Shown: positions 47,401 through 57,600, numbered from the stretch's first letter. The stretch is 61,006 nucleotides of DNA from a virus (IMGVR_UViG_3300028809_000015:1-61006), one strand, 5' to 3'. Notes: a model not told the origin generated them from the letters alone. Made by a program: numbers and translations.

Positions 47401-48015
47401 ATGGAAATCAGACTCAGAGAAAACGGCGCCGTCATATCGGATCAACAATTCAGGGCGATGTACCCAAATGTGACTTTTTCATCCGTGCTCACGCACGAGG
47501 TTCTAAACGACTTTGGCGCCGATCCGGTTTTGCCATCACCGCCACCGATGGCGCAGCCGAATCAAATCCCCATCCGCAATGGCGCGACACAGGATGTCAA
47601 TGGCAATTGGGTATGGGCGTGGGCTCTTCAGGCCATCCCGCAGGCTCAGCTAGACGCATCATTGGCGGCGGCAAAGACTGCAAAAAACACCCAGATTAAT
47701 CAATGGCGAGAGCAGGCCAATGGTTCCACATTCCCCTATGGCGGAAAGCATATAGCCTGCGACCGGCTGTCTAAAGACGACATTATGGGAACGGCGCTGC
47801 ATGCCCTTCTCTTCAACGCTTTTCCTGATGACTTCCCGGGAGCGTGGAAGGCCACCGACAATAGTTATCTACCCATGCCGGATATAGCCACATTCAAGGC
47901 CATGTTCAGCGCGATGACAAATCAAGGCAGCCTTAATTTCGCCTATTCCCAGCAATTGAAAACGCAATTGGCCAACGCTGCAACTCTGGCAGCCGTAAAT
48001 GAAATCGTCTGGTAA
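47401..48015 (+). CDS. DUF4376-type tail fibre assembly-like protein
   Basis: A 204-residue protein from ATG 47401. The N-terminus (MEIRLRENGAVISDQQFRAM) is of the tail fibre assembly type, and the C-terminal part (INQWREQANGSTFPYGGKHI, WKATDNSYLPMPDIATFKAM) matches the DUF4376 layout, with W-K-x-x-D-N and alternating helices. Such proteins are chaperones or parts of fibres. Confidence 0.8.
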   Translation: MEIRLRENGAVISDQQFRAMYPNVTFSSVLTHEVLNDFGADPVLPSPPPMAQPNQIPIRNGATQDVNGNWVWAWALQAIPQAQLDASLAAAKTAKNTQINQWREQANGSTFPYGGKHIACDRLSKDDIMGTALHALLFNAFPDDFPGAWKATDNSYLPMPDIATFKAMFSAMTNQGSLNFAYSQQLKTQLANAATLAAVNEIVW

Positions 48016-48057
48016 TCATTTCGTGACCTTAATGCAGTAACTAAATGGGAGTCCGCC

Positions 48058-48519
48058 ATGCCGTTACAAGCCGCCTTTTACAAAGCCACCCGCCCCGGTA
48101 TCCCTGGAATTTACAACCGGCTGGTGCGAGCGTGGGAGCCGGGAGAATATAGCCACTGCGAGTTGATTTTTTCGGATGGGCTGGCGGCGTCTGCATCGTT
48201 CATGGATGGCGGGGTACGTTTCAAACGGATCGATTTCGACCCGAGGCATTGGGACATCATCGACTTGGGATGGGCAGATGAAGATTATGCGCGTCAATGG
48301 TTCGCAGATCACGAGCATGCGCCATATGACGTAATCGGACAGGTGCATTTTGTGATCAGTCCGGTGCGCGGCAGTAAGCGCGGTTACTGGTGCTCTGAGG
48401 CGATGGCGGCCGCACTGCGGTTGAAAGATCCATGGAGGTACGGGCCAAATTTATTACACGCTGTCCTAAGCAGTACATCACTCAACCCCGCTTCGGCGGG
48501 TTTTTTATTGCCCGGTTGA
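48058..48519 (+). CDS. Permuted papain-fold (NlpC/P60-like) enzyme candidate
   Basis: A 153-residue protein. The segment GEYSHCELIFSDGLAASASF has the early His and RGYWCSEAMAAALRL the later Cys, the order of permuted NlpC/P60-like amidases. The last residues (NPASAGFLLPG) are encoded by the terminator hairpin at 48487-48506, so the natural C-terminus overlaps it. It may cut peptidoglycan during entry, or be a tail-associated enzyme. Confidence 0.75.
   Translation: MPLQAAFYKATRPGIPGIYNRLVRAWEPGEYSHCELIFSDGLAASASFMDGGVRFKRIDFDPRHWDIIDLGWADEDYARQWFADHEHAPYDVIGQVHFVISPVRGSKRGYWCSEAMAAALRLKDPWRYGPNLLHAVLSSTSLNPASAGFLLPG
48487..48506 (+). terminator. UUCG terminator within the end of the 48058 gene
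   Basis: CCCGC-TTCG-GCGGG (48487-48500) then TTTTTT. It overlaps the final codons of the upstream gene, so transcription and the end of translation are closely tied. Confidence 0.85.
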
Positions 48520-48554
48520 GTAGCAAAAAGCAAACAATAAGAATCAACAACAAC

Positions 48555-48582
48555 ACCCGCCAATGAGCGGGTTTTCTTTTTT
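48555..48582 (+). terminator. Second terminator before the lysis genes
   Basis: ACCCGC (48555-48560), loop CAATGA, GCGGGT (48567-48572), then TTTCTTTTTT. Confidence 0.75.
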
Positions 48583-48594
48583 AAGGGGTAACAC

Positions 48595-48957
48595 ATGGCA
48601 GAACCGGCGAGCTCAACGGTGGGCATTGCAATTGCGGCGGGAACCATCACGCTGACGGGGTCAATTTTAGGTGTGCATTACGACGCACTTACTGCAGGCC
48701 TATTTGGCGGACTGGTGGCCTTGTCCTATTTGCCGTCAATGTCTGCGGCGCGTATCGCCGGCAGCGTTGCCACATCATCACTGCTGGCGGGATTCTTCGC
48801 GCCAGTGATAGCGGCGGCGGCGCTGAATTATTTCCCATGGCTGGTCGGCATGGGCGACTACATGCGCATCGCTGCTGCTGCGGCGTTAGGCATTAGTGCG
48901 CAGGCCATTATCCCGTCCGTCTTAAGCTGGATCCGCATGAAAGGCGGCGCGCAATGA
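48595..48957 (+). CDS. Holin-like membrane protein
   Basis: A 120-residue protein with three or four predicted membrane segments: VGIAIAAGTITLTGSILGVH, ALTAGLFGGLVALSYLPSMS, SLLAGFFAPVIAAAALNYFP and IAAAAALGISAQAIIPSVLS. The short polar ends and its spot before a second membrane gene and the endolysin fit a holin, which opens the inner membrane at lysis. Confidence 0.8.
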   Translation: MAEPASSTVGIAIAAGTITLTGSILGVHYDALTAGLFGGLVALSYLPSMSAARIAGSVATSSLLAGFFAPVIAAAALNYFPWLVGMGDYMRIAAAAALGISAQAIIPSVLSWIRMKGGAQ

Positions 48958-49214
48958 TACTTGCTATCAATCTGATCGCAGCAGCGATCATCCTAATCTA
49001 TGGACTGGCCGCGATAAACAAAATGGGGTGGCGTACATGTTACGGGATGCGCGCTGCGTGGCTGGTCCTGACAACCGGTGCACTTGGGGTCCTGATTTCC
49101 CCGATCTATGGACACCAGTATTTTGGCTTGTGGGAGACGGCTCTGAACGTGGGAATTGCGCTGCATGTTGTATTTGAGCGCAGGCGCTCTCGTGACGAGA
49201 GGAGGGCGATATGA
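48954..49214 (+). CDS. Second small membrane protein of the lysis cassette
   Basis: An 86-residue protein overlapping the previous stop. Segments MILAINLIAAAIILIYGLAA, AWLVLTTGALGVLISPIYG and ETALNVGIALHVVF are hydrophobic, followed by a basic tail (ERRRSRDERRAI). It could be a second holin or an antiholin; its overlap with both neighbours shows co-translation. Confidence 0.75.
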   Translation: MILAINLIAAAIILIYGLAAINKMGWRTCYGMRAAWLVLTTGALGVLISPIYGHQYFGLWETALNVGIALHVVFERRRSRDERRAI

Positions 49215-49777
49215 CTCGCGACCAACTGCTGGCGATCATGCCCTACGCAAAAACACGTGTAGATATGTTTCTGCCGCACCTGAATGCAGCAATGGCCGAA
49301 TTTGAGATCAATACGCCGGCGCGACAGGCGGCATTCCTTGCCCAGATCGGGCATGAGTCAGGGCAATTGCTATATGTCCGCGAGCTGGCCAGCGGCTCAG
49401 CCTATGACGTCGGGGATCTTGCGCGCCGCCTCGGCAACACTCCTGAAGACGACGGCGACGGCGAGCGCCTCAAAGGGCGCGGACTGATCCAGATCACCGG
49501 ACACGACAACTACCTTGCTTGTTCGATGGCCTTGTTCGGTGATGACCGATTGCTGCACTTTCCTGAGTTGTTGGAGGATGCGCGCAACGCCTGTCGATCG
49601 GCTGGCTGGTTTTGGCGTTCACGCAGACTCAATGAGCTGGCCGACCTTTGCAATTTCAGACTCATCACCAAGCGAATCAACGGCGGCTACAACCATTACA
49701 AGGCGCGAGTCGCCCTGTATTTCGCCGCGATCAAGCATCTTGGAGCGTTACCAATATCAAAGGAGGTTCGGCTATGA
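49211..49777 (+). CDS. GH19 endolysin
   Basis: A 188-residue protein. AAFLAQIGHESGQLLYVREL has the catalytic Glu (HESG), and KGRGLIQITGHDNYLACSMA is the GH19 Y/G-R-G-x-x-Q-x-T-G motif. The C-terminal part (LITKRINGGYNHYKARVAL) includes the N-G-G element of the family. It hydrolyses cell-wall glycans for host lysis. No signal peptide, so release depends on the holin. Confidence 0.9.
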   Translation: MTRDQLLAIMPYAKTRVDMFLPHLNAAMAEFEINTPARQAAFLAQIGHESGQLLYVRELASGSAYDVGDLARRLGNTPEDDGDGERLKGRGLIQITGHDNYLACSMALFGDDRLLHFPELLEDARNACRSAGWFWRSRRLNELADLCNFRLITKRINGGYNHYKARVALYFAAIKHLGALPISKEVRL

Positions 49778-50007
49778 AAACCCTTGCTTTCGCTCTGCTA
49801 CTGGTTTGCGCCCCAGCGCTATCGATCACCAACCATCCAGACGGCTCTGTAACTCTGACAAAGGAAGAGGCGGCGAACCTCACGGAAAATTTTCAATCGA
49901 TGGCCTCCGACAAGGAGCAGTACGCAAAAGACAGGGCGCGTGCGACTGAAGTCTTGCAAGACCTGCTTAAGCAGATGGAGGCACTCAAAAACAGGAAGTG
50001 CCTATGA
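49774..50007 (+). CDS. Small exported coiled-coil protein
   Basis: A 77-residue protein from ATG 49774 (AGGAGG seven bases upstream). Residues 1-19 form a signal peptide (MKTLAFALLLVCAPALSIT). The mature part is helical (ENFQSMASDKEQYAKDRARA then EVLQDLLKQMEALKNRK) with a terminal Cys-Leu. Its position between endolysin and Rz suggests an envelope role in lysis. Family not recognised. Confidence 0.75.
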   Translation: MKTLAFALLLVCAPALSITNHPDGSVTLTKEEAANLTENFQSMASDKEQYAKDRARATEVLQDLLKQMEALKNRKCL

Positions 50008-50483
50008 ACCCGCTGAACCTAATCCCGACTCAATTCAAAGTTGTTGCCGTGCTGGCAGCAGCTTTGGCGGCGTTCGGTGCCGGCTGGGTTACCAATGGCT
50101 GGCGATTTGGCGGCCAGTTGGCCAGCTTGCAATCGGAGTGGGACAAGGAAAGAGCAGATCAGGCTGAAGCGGAACTTGATCTTGAGCGCGAAACCCGACG
50201 CGCAGTCGATGCCATCACCGTCAACAGTCAAAAGGAGAAACAACGTGCGAAAGCAACTATCGATAGCTTGCGCGCTGATGTGCGTAACGGTACTGAGCGG
50301 CTGTCCGTCGCCGTCTCTTCCTGTGCGACTGGAGATCCCAGAGCTGGGAATCCAGAAGCGCGAGCCGAACTTCTGCCAGCGGTTGCTGACCGAATTGTCG
50401 GCATCGCCGCAGACGCTGACGACGCGGTGCGGGAGTTAAACGAATGCGTGGACAAGTACAGCGCAGTGAAAGAGACAAGGTGA
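50004..50483 (+). CDS. Rz: Inner-membrane spanin Rz
   Basis: A 159-residue protein from ATG 50004, overlapping the previous stop. N-terminal membrane anchor (FKVVAVLAAALAAFGAGWVT), then a long charged coiled coil (SEWDKERADQAEAELDLERE) and a C-terminal helix (VADRIVGIAADADDAVRELN). With Rz1 it fuses inner and outer membranes at the last lysis step. Confidence 0.85.
   Translation: MNPLNLIPTQFKVVAVLAAALAAFGAGWVTNGWRFGGQLASLQSEWDKERADQAEAELDLERETRRAVDAITVNSQKEKQRAKATIDSLRADVRNGTERLSVAVSSCATGDPRAGNPEARAELLPAVADRIVGIAADADDAVRELNECVDKYSAVKETR
50245..50439 (+). CDS. Rz1: Outer-membrane spanin Rz1, embedded in Rz
   Basis: A 64-residue lipoprotein in another frame inside Rz. GTG 50245 has AAGGAG seven bases upstream. 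Signal peptide RKQLSIACALMCVTV and lipobox L-S-G-C, then the proline-rich CPSPSLPVRLEIPELG. Fully nested Rz1 within Rz is a known lambda-like arrangement. Confidence 0.85.
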   Translation: MRKQLSIACALMCVTVLSGCPSPSLPVRLEIPELGIQKREPNFCQRLLTELSASPQTLTTRCGS

Positions 50484-50487
50484 AAAC

Positions 50488-51702
50488 ATGGCAATAAGTA
50501 AGTCTACGGCAGACCAGATTCAGTCTTGGTACACGACATATCTTGGGCGCGAGGCGGATGCAGGAGGATTGCAAAATTGGGCGTCCGCATTGGACAGCGG
50601 AGCAAATGTCTCGGATTTGCAATCTGCATTCCAAAGGGATGCATCGTCTGAGATCTCAGCCCGCCAATCGGCGGTGCCAGCCACAAGTAGCGGAGGCGGC
50701 GGCAGCTCGACGGGCTTGATTAATTCCATTCCCGGAGTGAGTTTCGCTGACTACAACGGGAAACAAGTCAGGGTAGATGATTATTACAAAAAGGACCTAA
50801 CCGACAATGCGGCAGATTTAGGCAAGAGGCTCGGTCGCACGATCACTGCGCAGGAATACGACGCGATGATCAATCCGGATACTTATGGCGCTCGGTGGGG
50901 GAATGTGGCTAACCCCGGGAAGAGTTCTGGGCCGGCGCTTTTATCGCAGACGGATCTCACTCAGCGCTCTGTTAGTCCAGCGACAGAAACTGTAAGTGGT
51001 CAAATGGGGAGCCTTCTTTCTGCGGATAGCCCCTACATGCAATCCGCGCGAGCACGCGGGCAACGTGCAGCGGCATCAAGGGGGCTAATAAATAGCTCGA
51101 TGGCCGGCACTGCTGGCGAGTCCGCTGCGATTGATGCCGCTCTTCAAATCGCCACGCCAGATGCCGCCACTTATGGCCGTGCCAGTGATTACAACACCGC
51201 ACTGGCGAACCAGACAGCGCAGTACAACGCGGATGTCCAAAACGATTTTACGCAACGCCAGCTAGACCGCAACCAACAACAATCGCTCGCGCAAATGCAG
51301 GATGCGACATCGCGATATACAGCAGAGCTGAGTTCAAACACATCACGTTACAACACAGACGCCGATTACCGCAGGACGATAGATGCCAATCGAGATTCGT
51401 TGGTGAATAACATCCTGATGAGTGGCGATTCAATCTCACCAGACCGTAAGGCCGCGATGCTGGAACAGCTTGGCATGGGCACTGCAGCACGCAGAGACGC
51501 CGGCGGAAATGTTATCCCAGGCACTGGCTTGGCTGGTGCCATCTACGTCATCGACAGTGTGAGCGCAGATTTGGTTGCACCAAGCCAGCAGCAATTCCGT
51601 GGAATAGTTGGGGGCAATGCAGGCGGGGTTGGCAACGGAGATGGTGGCGACGGAGGAGGCAGCGGTGGCGATGGCGGATTTGGTGGCGGGATTTCGGTCT
51701 GA
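50488..51702 (+). CDS. DUF4214-type virion protein
   Basis: A 404-residue protein. The N-terminal domain (STADQIQSWYTTYLGREADA then GGLQNWASALDSGANV) is DUF4214-like. The middle is a coiled coil (NDFTQRQLDRNQQQSLAQMQ) and the end is glycine-rich. Such proteins are internal or ejected virion components in podoviruses. It starts the ejection-protein block 50488-60752. Confidence 0.75.
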   Translation: MAISKSTADQIQSWYTTYLGREADAGGLQNWASALDSGANVSDLQSAFQRDASSEISARQSAVPATSSGGGGSSTGLINSIPGVSFADYNGKQVRVDDYYKKDLTDNAADLGKRLGRTITAQEYDAMINPDTYGARWGNVANPGKSSGPALLSQTDLTQRSVSPATETVSGQMGSLLSADSPYMQSARARGQRAAASRGLINSSMAGTAGESAAIDAALQIATPDAATYGRASDYNTALANQTAQYNADVQNDFTQRQLDRNQQQSLAQMQDATSRYTAELSSNTSRYNTDADYRRTIDANRDSLVNNILMSGDSISPDRKAAMLEQLGMGTAARRDAGGNVIPGTGLAGAIYVIDSVSADLVAPSQQQFRGIVGGNAGGVGNGDGGDGGGSGGDGGFGGGISV

Positions 51703-52052
51703 TGGACGCCCGCATTGTCAGATATTTTGAAACACTGGGCGTTTCGTCCGAAGCGTTAGATGGGTGGGATGTCAAGTTAGCCCAGCGGGATGGCAAGGAT
51801 TGCGGATTCATCCTGACGAAGGGATCGGAAATCCACATGCAAGCATTCGAAAGCGGCGCGATGTCTCGCAAGAATATTACCGAATACCTGCAGCCACTGC
51901 TTGATGAATATGGCTACGCGACGACGCGTGTTCCCATCGCCGAAAGAGACCACAAATTGCGCCAAGTTCTAGGGTTTGAAATGACTTGGCAGGACGAAAG
52001 TTTCACCTATTGGGCGATTACAGAAATGCCTTTCCAGCGAAGGAATAAGTAA
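51702..52052 (+). CDS. GNAT-like small protein in the ejection block
   Basis: A 116-residue protein overlapping both neighbours by one base. DARIVRYFETLGVSSEALDG, then NITEYLQPLLDEYGYATTRV, then AERDHKLRQVLGFEMTWQDE then SFTYWAITEMPF recall the C-terminal half of GNAT acetyltransferases (N/D-H-x-x-R-x-x-L-G-F). Activity is unproven; the virion context may mean a structural use of the fold. Confidence 0.65.
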   Translation: MDARIVRYFETLGVSSEALDGWDVKLAQRDGKDCGFILTKGSEIHMQAFESGAMSRKNITEYLQPLLDEYGYATTRVPIAERDHKLRQVLGFEMTWQDESFTYWAITEMPFQRRNK

Positions 52053-52981
52053 TGAATAAACATTATCTAACAATTGGGCAGTCTCGCATCTACACGCTGG
52101 ATAACCCTATTGGCGACGCTTTCGGCGGGGCCGCGTATGGCGAGCGGAGGATGCCGGTTGCGGCGGTTGCAATGGCTGCAGGCAGTTTCGCGGCTGGGGC
52201 GACGGCATTCGCTGCGGCCACCACGACACTTGGCGCTATTGCTGCTGGTGCGACGATGATCGGCTCCGCGTTGACGATTATCGGCACGGTCACCGGCAAT
52301 GCAAAGCTGGCGAAAATCGGCGGAGTTCTTTCAATTGGCGGAATGGTTGGCACAGGATTGATTAACCATGCCGCCAAAAATGCTGCGGCTTCCGCTGGCG
52401 CGGCAGAGGCGGGGACAGCGTTAGCCGAAGGTGGAGCGGTTAATGAAGCAGCCGGTATCGCTGACGCCGTAGCCGATACCGGTGCGACCGGAATAGCAGG
52501 CGCCCCGACCGCAGGTACAGATTTGGCAGTGGATTCCATGCAATCAGCCGGGCCAATGACTGACATCCAGGCGCAAGGACTTATCGACAGGGTGCCGCCT
52601 ACGGTCGCTGATACGGCAACAGGACTGCAGCAACAAATTGGTTCGGACGCATCCAATGCGATGGTCGCCCAAGCACCTAACACATTGAGCACTGCAGGCA
52701 CTGGCGTAGAGCAATCCCTGCAAGGAAGCGCATTCGATCCAGAGATGAACAAGCTGTTGAGGCAACAGGAGCTTGTTCAGCAAGGTCAAGGCGGGTTTTT
52801 CGATAAGTTTGGCCGGTGGGTGAAAGACAACAAGGAATTAGTGCAGCTTGGCGGCGAAGGATTGAAAGCTGTTGGGGCGCTACTGCCTAGCGACAAAGCA
52901 AAGGCAGAGGCTGAATATTACAAGACGAAATCTGAAGAGACGCGTCGCCGTGCGCTTTGGGCTTCTGGCCGTACGGCGTAA
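52052..52981 (+). CDS. Ejection/internal virion protein with hydrophobic N-terminal part
   Basis: A 309-residue protein. Residues about 33-110 are Ala/Gly-rich and hydrophobic (AAVAMAAGSFAAGATAFAAA then TTTLGAIAAGATMIGSALTI), the type that can insert into membranes; the rest is polar. It lies in the ejection block and probably helps the genome cross the envelope. No family name secure. Confidence 0.7.
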   Translation: MNKHYLTIGQSRIYTLDNPIGDAFGGAAYGERRMPVAAVAMAAGSFAAGATAFAAATTTLGAIAAGATMIGSALTIIGTVTGNAKLAKIGGVLSIGGMVGTGLINHAAKNAAASAGAAEAGTALAEGGAVNEAAGIADAVADTGATGIAGAPTAGTDLAVDSMQSAGPMTDIQAQGLIDRVPPTVADTATGLQQQIGSDASNAMVAQAPNTLSTAGTGVEQSLQGSAFDPEMNKLLRQQELVQQGQGGFFDKFGRWVKDNKELVQLGGEGLKAVGALLPSDKAKAEAEYYKTKSEETRRRALWASGRTA

Positions 52982-52993
52982 ACTGGAGATCAC

Positions 52994-53515
52994 ATGGACC
53001 AGCAAAACATTCAACAAGAAATCAATCAAGCAGGAACAGATCGATCCGGTATGGTCGATGTGGATTCAATCATCTCCGACATTGACGGGAAGATCCCATC
53101 GAACTTGAGGGGTATGTATGACAAGCTCATCTTGAGCGGCATGCGCATCATGTTTGATCGGAACTCGCATCAGATGTTTCTCGATCAGCTCGACAAGCCA
53201 GGCGACATGCCGACGAAGATGGCAGAGGGGATCATCAGTCTGATTTACATGTTGTGGGAGCGAAGCAATAAGACGATCCCGCCGCAGCTTATCTATCCGG
53301 TGACAGTCGTTCTCACGCTGCGCGCATTCGAATTTCTCCAGCGAGCTGGAGAACAAGAGGCTACGCCGGAGGTTTTGGGCGAGGCTGTATCTCAGTCTGT
53401 TGAGGGAGTTGTCTCGCGCTTCGGGTTTTCCGAGGATCAACTGTTGAACGCGGTGCAAGCACAGAAGTCAGGGAACAAGCGCGGTTTAATCAACGCACAA
53501 CCGGGAGGTAAGTAA
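52994..53515 (+). CDS. Ejection-block protein of unknown role
   Basis: A 173-residue protein from ATG 52994. LRGMYDKLILSGMRIMFDRN, HQMFLDQLDKPGDMPTKMAE, then VYPVTVVLTLRAFEFLQRAG-like helices and a C-terminal VSRFGFSEDQLLNAVQAQKS. Mostly helical. Function unknown; co-transcribed with the large virion gene. Confidence 0.7.
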   Translation: MDQQNIQQEINQAGTDRSGMVDVDSIISDIDGKIPSNLRGMYDKLILSGMRIMFDRNSHQMFLDQLDKPGDMPTKMAEGIISLIYMLWERSNKTIPPQLIYPVTVVLTLRAFEFLQRAGEQEATPEVLGEAVSQSVEGVVSRFGFSEDQLLNAVQAQKSGNKRGLINAQPGGK

Positions 53516-53517
53516 TC

Positions 53518-54594
53518 ATGGCTGATTGGGGTGCGGCACTCTCGTCACTAGGCGGATCGATTTCTAATCTTGCGGGCGCTGCGATTAAGCGCGAAGAGGA
53601 TCAAGCGGCGGAGGAACGGGCGGCAGATAGAAAGCTGGCTGATGCGGAGCGTCTTCTTGCGATTCAAGAAGCCATGAAGATGCGCGCGCATGAACGCTTC
53701 TCCAGCGTGGCAAAAATGAAAATGGAAGAACAGGTGCCGGTTCAGTCGGAGCCTGTCACGTCCTTGACGCCGGAAAGCGCGCGCGCGTCAGGCTTGAAAA
53801 ACGGCTTAATAAACGTGGACCCTGGGCAAATGGCTGGGAAGCTCCAGGCAATCCTGTTTGATCCGAATGCCACGCCGGAGCAAAAAGCAGATGCGCAGGG
53901 AATACTTGAGCAAATCACCGAACAGGCCGCAGCGCAAAAGGGGTTGAATGAAGAGGCCGCCGCAGGGAAGACGCGGAAGAGGACATTCTCAGAAGCTGTC
54001 CAGGCCGCGCGCGAGGAGACCGCTTTGAATGACCCAGCAGCGTTCGTCGCTGGGGAATCGATGTTCGGTGGCGATCGCAAGGCCGAACTCGAAGAGAAGA
54101 AGCTGACTTCCAAGGAGAAAATGGAGCAGTTGCGTATCGAGCAGCGCGACCGTAGCGACGACAAGCGCTTCGAGGCGATGATGGCACGCATTGAATCTGC
54201 TACAGGCGGCAAGGGCGGAAACAGTACGGCACTCATCCAGAATGCCGAATACCTTAAAACGCTTGGCTATTCCGACGACAAGATCGAGAAGTTTATCTTC
54301 GAGAAAAAGGAGATACCGCTTGCCGATCTGGCCGCGAAAATCATGGCCGGCGATTCCGTGCTTACGCCGCAAGAGGCGGCACAAAAAGCGGTGCAACTGA
54401 GCCGTGCGTTGGACGCGAGCCAAGTTAAAGTTCCTGATAAGCAAGGCGCATCGCAAGGTGCATCACCCTACCCAGAAGGTACTCCGCTTCGCGGGAAGGA
54501 CGGGAAAACCTACGTTGTAAAGAACGGGCAGCCCGTACTTCAGACGCAAGCCGGAAGAACTAGCGGTGGCCTCATCAACATGCGCCCACAATAA
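53518..54594 (+). CDS. Helical ejection-block protein
   Basis: A 358-residue protein. Residues about 20-60 and 180-240 are charged coiled coils (KREEDQAAEERAADRKLADA, LRIEQRDRSDDKRFEAMMAR). The end is a short repeated K-D-G-K-T domain (EGTPLRGKDGKTYVVKNGQP). It precedes the giant virion gene by nine bases. Function unknown. Confidence 0.7.
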   Translation: MADWGAALSSLGGSISNLAGAAIKREEDQAAEERAADRKLADAERLLAIQEAMKMRAHERFSSVAKMKMEEQVPVQSEPVTSLTPESARASGLKNGLINVDPGQMAGKLQAILFDPNATPEQKADAQGILEQITEQAAAQKGLNEEAAAGKTRKRTFSEAVQAAREETALNDPAAFVAGESMFGGDRKAELEEKKLTSKEKMEQLRIEQRDRSDDKRFEAMMARIESATGGKGGNSTALIQNAEYLKTLGYSDDKIEKFIFEKKEIPLADLAAKIMAGDSVLTPQEAAQKAVQLSRALDASQVKVPDKQGASQGASPYPEGTPLRGKDGKTYVVKNGQPVLQTQAGRTSGGLINMRPQ

Positions 54595-54602
54595 GGAAAC
54601 TC

Positions 54603-57600
54603 ATGTCAACAAAATGGGATGATTTCACTCCGATTGACGAAGACGTTACTGACAGTGCCGCTGTTGATTGGGCGTCTTTCACGCCGATTGAGGCGAAGAA
54701 TGGACGTAATGCTTTTGCCGTCGCCAATGATACGGTCATTGAGGCGGGTAATGCCGTTGCCAGCGGTGCTGGCGCGATTGCAAACTTCATCTCCCCAGGC
54801 AACAGATTTTCCAGGTCGGTTGATGAGTTTGTAAAGTCCGGAGAAGAAAAGCAAAGCGATGTCACGAAGGCTGACAAGGAGCAATTCCGCTCTGATCTTC
54901 AGAATTCGGACACGATCAGCGACGACTTGGCTGCCGTGGGGCGACATGTTGTATCTAGTCCGCTCCAAGTTGCCGCGCAGGCGGCTGGTAGTTTTGCCGG
55001 CCCCGGCCTTGCTGTCGGTGCTGCGCGCGGACTTGCCGGTTTGCTTGGCGTAGGAGCGAAGATCGCTGGCCGTGTTGGACTTGGTGCTGGCGCGACAACC
55101 GGCGCGGCAATGGGCGGTGGTGACGCCGCAGGGAGCGCGTACGAGCTGGTGCAGCAAATCAGCGACGACGTTCTGCTGAAGGTCCCTGAAGTCGTTGAGA
55201 TGCGCAATTCCGGCATGTCGATGCAAGACGTCCGGCATGAAGTGGCGACCGCTGCCGCGCGTGATGCTAGTGTATTTCCCGCGCTTGCTGGCGGCGTCGC
55301 CGGTCTGGTTGGCGCGGAGAGGCTTCTTGCTGTGGGCAAGGTCGGTCAGGCTGGCGTAAAGGGAGTATTGGCAACCGGCGCTATTGAAGGTGCTACTGAA
55401 GCGGCTGAAGAAGGTCTGACCCAGTTTGAGGGGCGTCGTGCTGCGCAGCAGTACGATCAATCCATTGACCCGACCAAAAACGTCGCCGCCATGGCTGCGA
55501 TGGGTGGAATAACTGGATTTGGTACAGGCGCGGGCTTGAGCGCGATCACCAGGCCGACTCCGAAGATTGAAGACATCGCCTCCGCCGAATCCGTGGACGA
55601 GGCGATAGCAGCTGCAAACGCTGTCGTGACCGCTCCGCATCCGTCAGCGAACGCGGACCAGCAGAAACTATTGATGGAATTAGAAAGACAAGCCAAGCAG
55701 GTCGCTGAGCCTATCGTTTCGAATCCCATCGAACAGCCTTCTATGGCGGTGCCGTCCGAGCAAATAGCTGTTCCTCCTGCAGTTGCCGCGCAAGAGACGC
55801 CAATTCCAGAGCTTGAAGACTTCATTAAACGCGGACGCACAAAGGACGAACTGTTTGCCGAACGTGAGGCGCAACGCCGCATGCAGGAAGACGCCGCGCG
55901 TGAGCAGGGCATCGCAAAGATGCTGGAAGCCGGTCGAGATCAGCAGGTAGAACAGGCAGAGGTTTTGACGCAGGCGCAAGGATTTGATTCTGCCGAGCCA
56001 ACCGCCATGCAATTGGCGATGCAAAAAGCGCAGGAGCGCCGGAGATTATTAACTACGCCAATTTCCCAACGTCAGCCGGTTCAAGCGGAATCGCCAAAAA
56101 TTGAGGGGCAAACAAATGACAAGCAATCCCTTGCCACTGATTTACCAATTCGAGATGGGGGCGTTGGAGGCGCTGAAGTTGGCGCGCCAATGCTGGGAAG
56201 TGCCGCGACAGGACGCCAAATTGCTGCGCAATCTGCTCCTATGGGATCGCCCAATACCCAAGCGGTTGTTCCCGTTGGTGGAACTGATATTTTTGCTACA
56301 AACCAGACCGCCAACGAACAGCCTGCATTAGGTCAAACTGCCCCGCAAGTAGCTGATGTCGCTGCAATAGAGCGAAGGCTAGACGCGAACGCCCGCAAGC
56401 TGGTTGACCAGATGACGCCGGAAGAAATGCGCCGCGCGCTGTTGACCGATGAAATGACTGGACTTGGGAACCGCCGCGCCTATAATGAAGTTGTCAAAAA
56501 ACCATTTCAGGCAAGCATCGATATTGATTCGTTGAAGTGGATTAATGACAACATGGGGCATGAGGCCGGCGATCAGTTGATTCAGGCTGTCGGCACGGCG
56601 ATGCGGGATGAAATTGCGGATTCCTACCATCTCAGCGGCGACGAATTCGCGGCGCAGTTTGATGATGAAGTCACTGGCAACGAGGCGATTGCCAGAGTGC
56701 GCGAGAGATTGAATGGTGCTACATTTACCTACACGGCACCAGACGGAACCGTTATTACAAAACAGGGAGCGGAGTTAAGCTATGGAATCGCAGACACCTA
56801 TGGCGCAGCCGATGAAAAGCTCAAAGCCGACAAAGCAGGTAGAGAAGCCAGAGGCGAGCGCGCCGGACGAGGCGCAGAGCCTGCAGGCGTGGTTAGAAAG
56901 CCTGCCGCCAGGCGGGAAATTGACCGTGACGCTGCCGCCCAAGAAGTAGAAGCGGGGCCACAGGCAAAGGGCGAAGACGCCAAGTTCTTCCAGCCCGGCA
57001 GCGCAGCAGAAGAAAGCATCGTCCCAGAAACGACTTTCAAAAAAGCAGGGCCTTTCAAGACCAAGACCGATGCGTCTTTATTCCGAGATAAACATAAGCT
57101 ATCTGGCGTATCTATTAGGCAGACGGAAGGCGGATGGGTATTTGACCCAACTCCAGCGCCGCTGACGGATGCGGAGCGAGAGGCTGTTCGTGCCGATATT
57201 CAGGCGTTGAACAAAACTCTCAAGGCAAACGGCATCCCTGCTGTGCTGCCGATCTATACCGCGCCCACCGCCAACCACCAACTCGCTCGCAGTATCGCCA
57301 AGGTCTTTGGCGCCGAAGTCCGCTTTGTCTCAAACAACAAGGTATTCCAAGGTGTTGCGCATCGGGGAAAGGCTTTCATCGCCTCCAGCATGAAGCACCC
57401 GGAATTGGCGATTACGGGGCATGAGACGTTCCACGTCATGGAGCAAACCAATCCTGAGCTGGCTGATGGGCTGCTGGAACAAGTCCGCGCCTATCTCCAA
57501 GACGACGCCATCCCAGACCGGCAGATGCGCGAAGAACTGATGGCTGGCCGCTCGATCAGCGAGCGCTATGCTGCCGGCGAAGTGCTTGCCGACCTGAACG

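Noticed and set aside
54606-55640. 344-codon minus-strand frame opposite the giant virion gene
   Set aside because: Antisense shadow with no start signal; the plus frame is a 2049-residue protein in a rightward late block.
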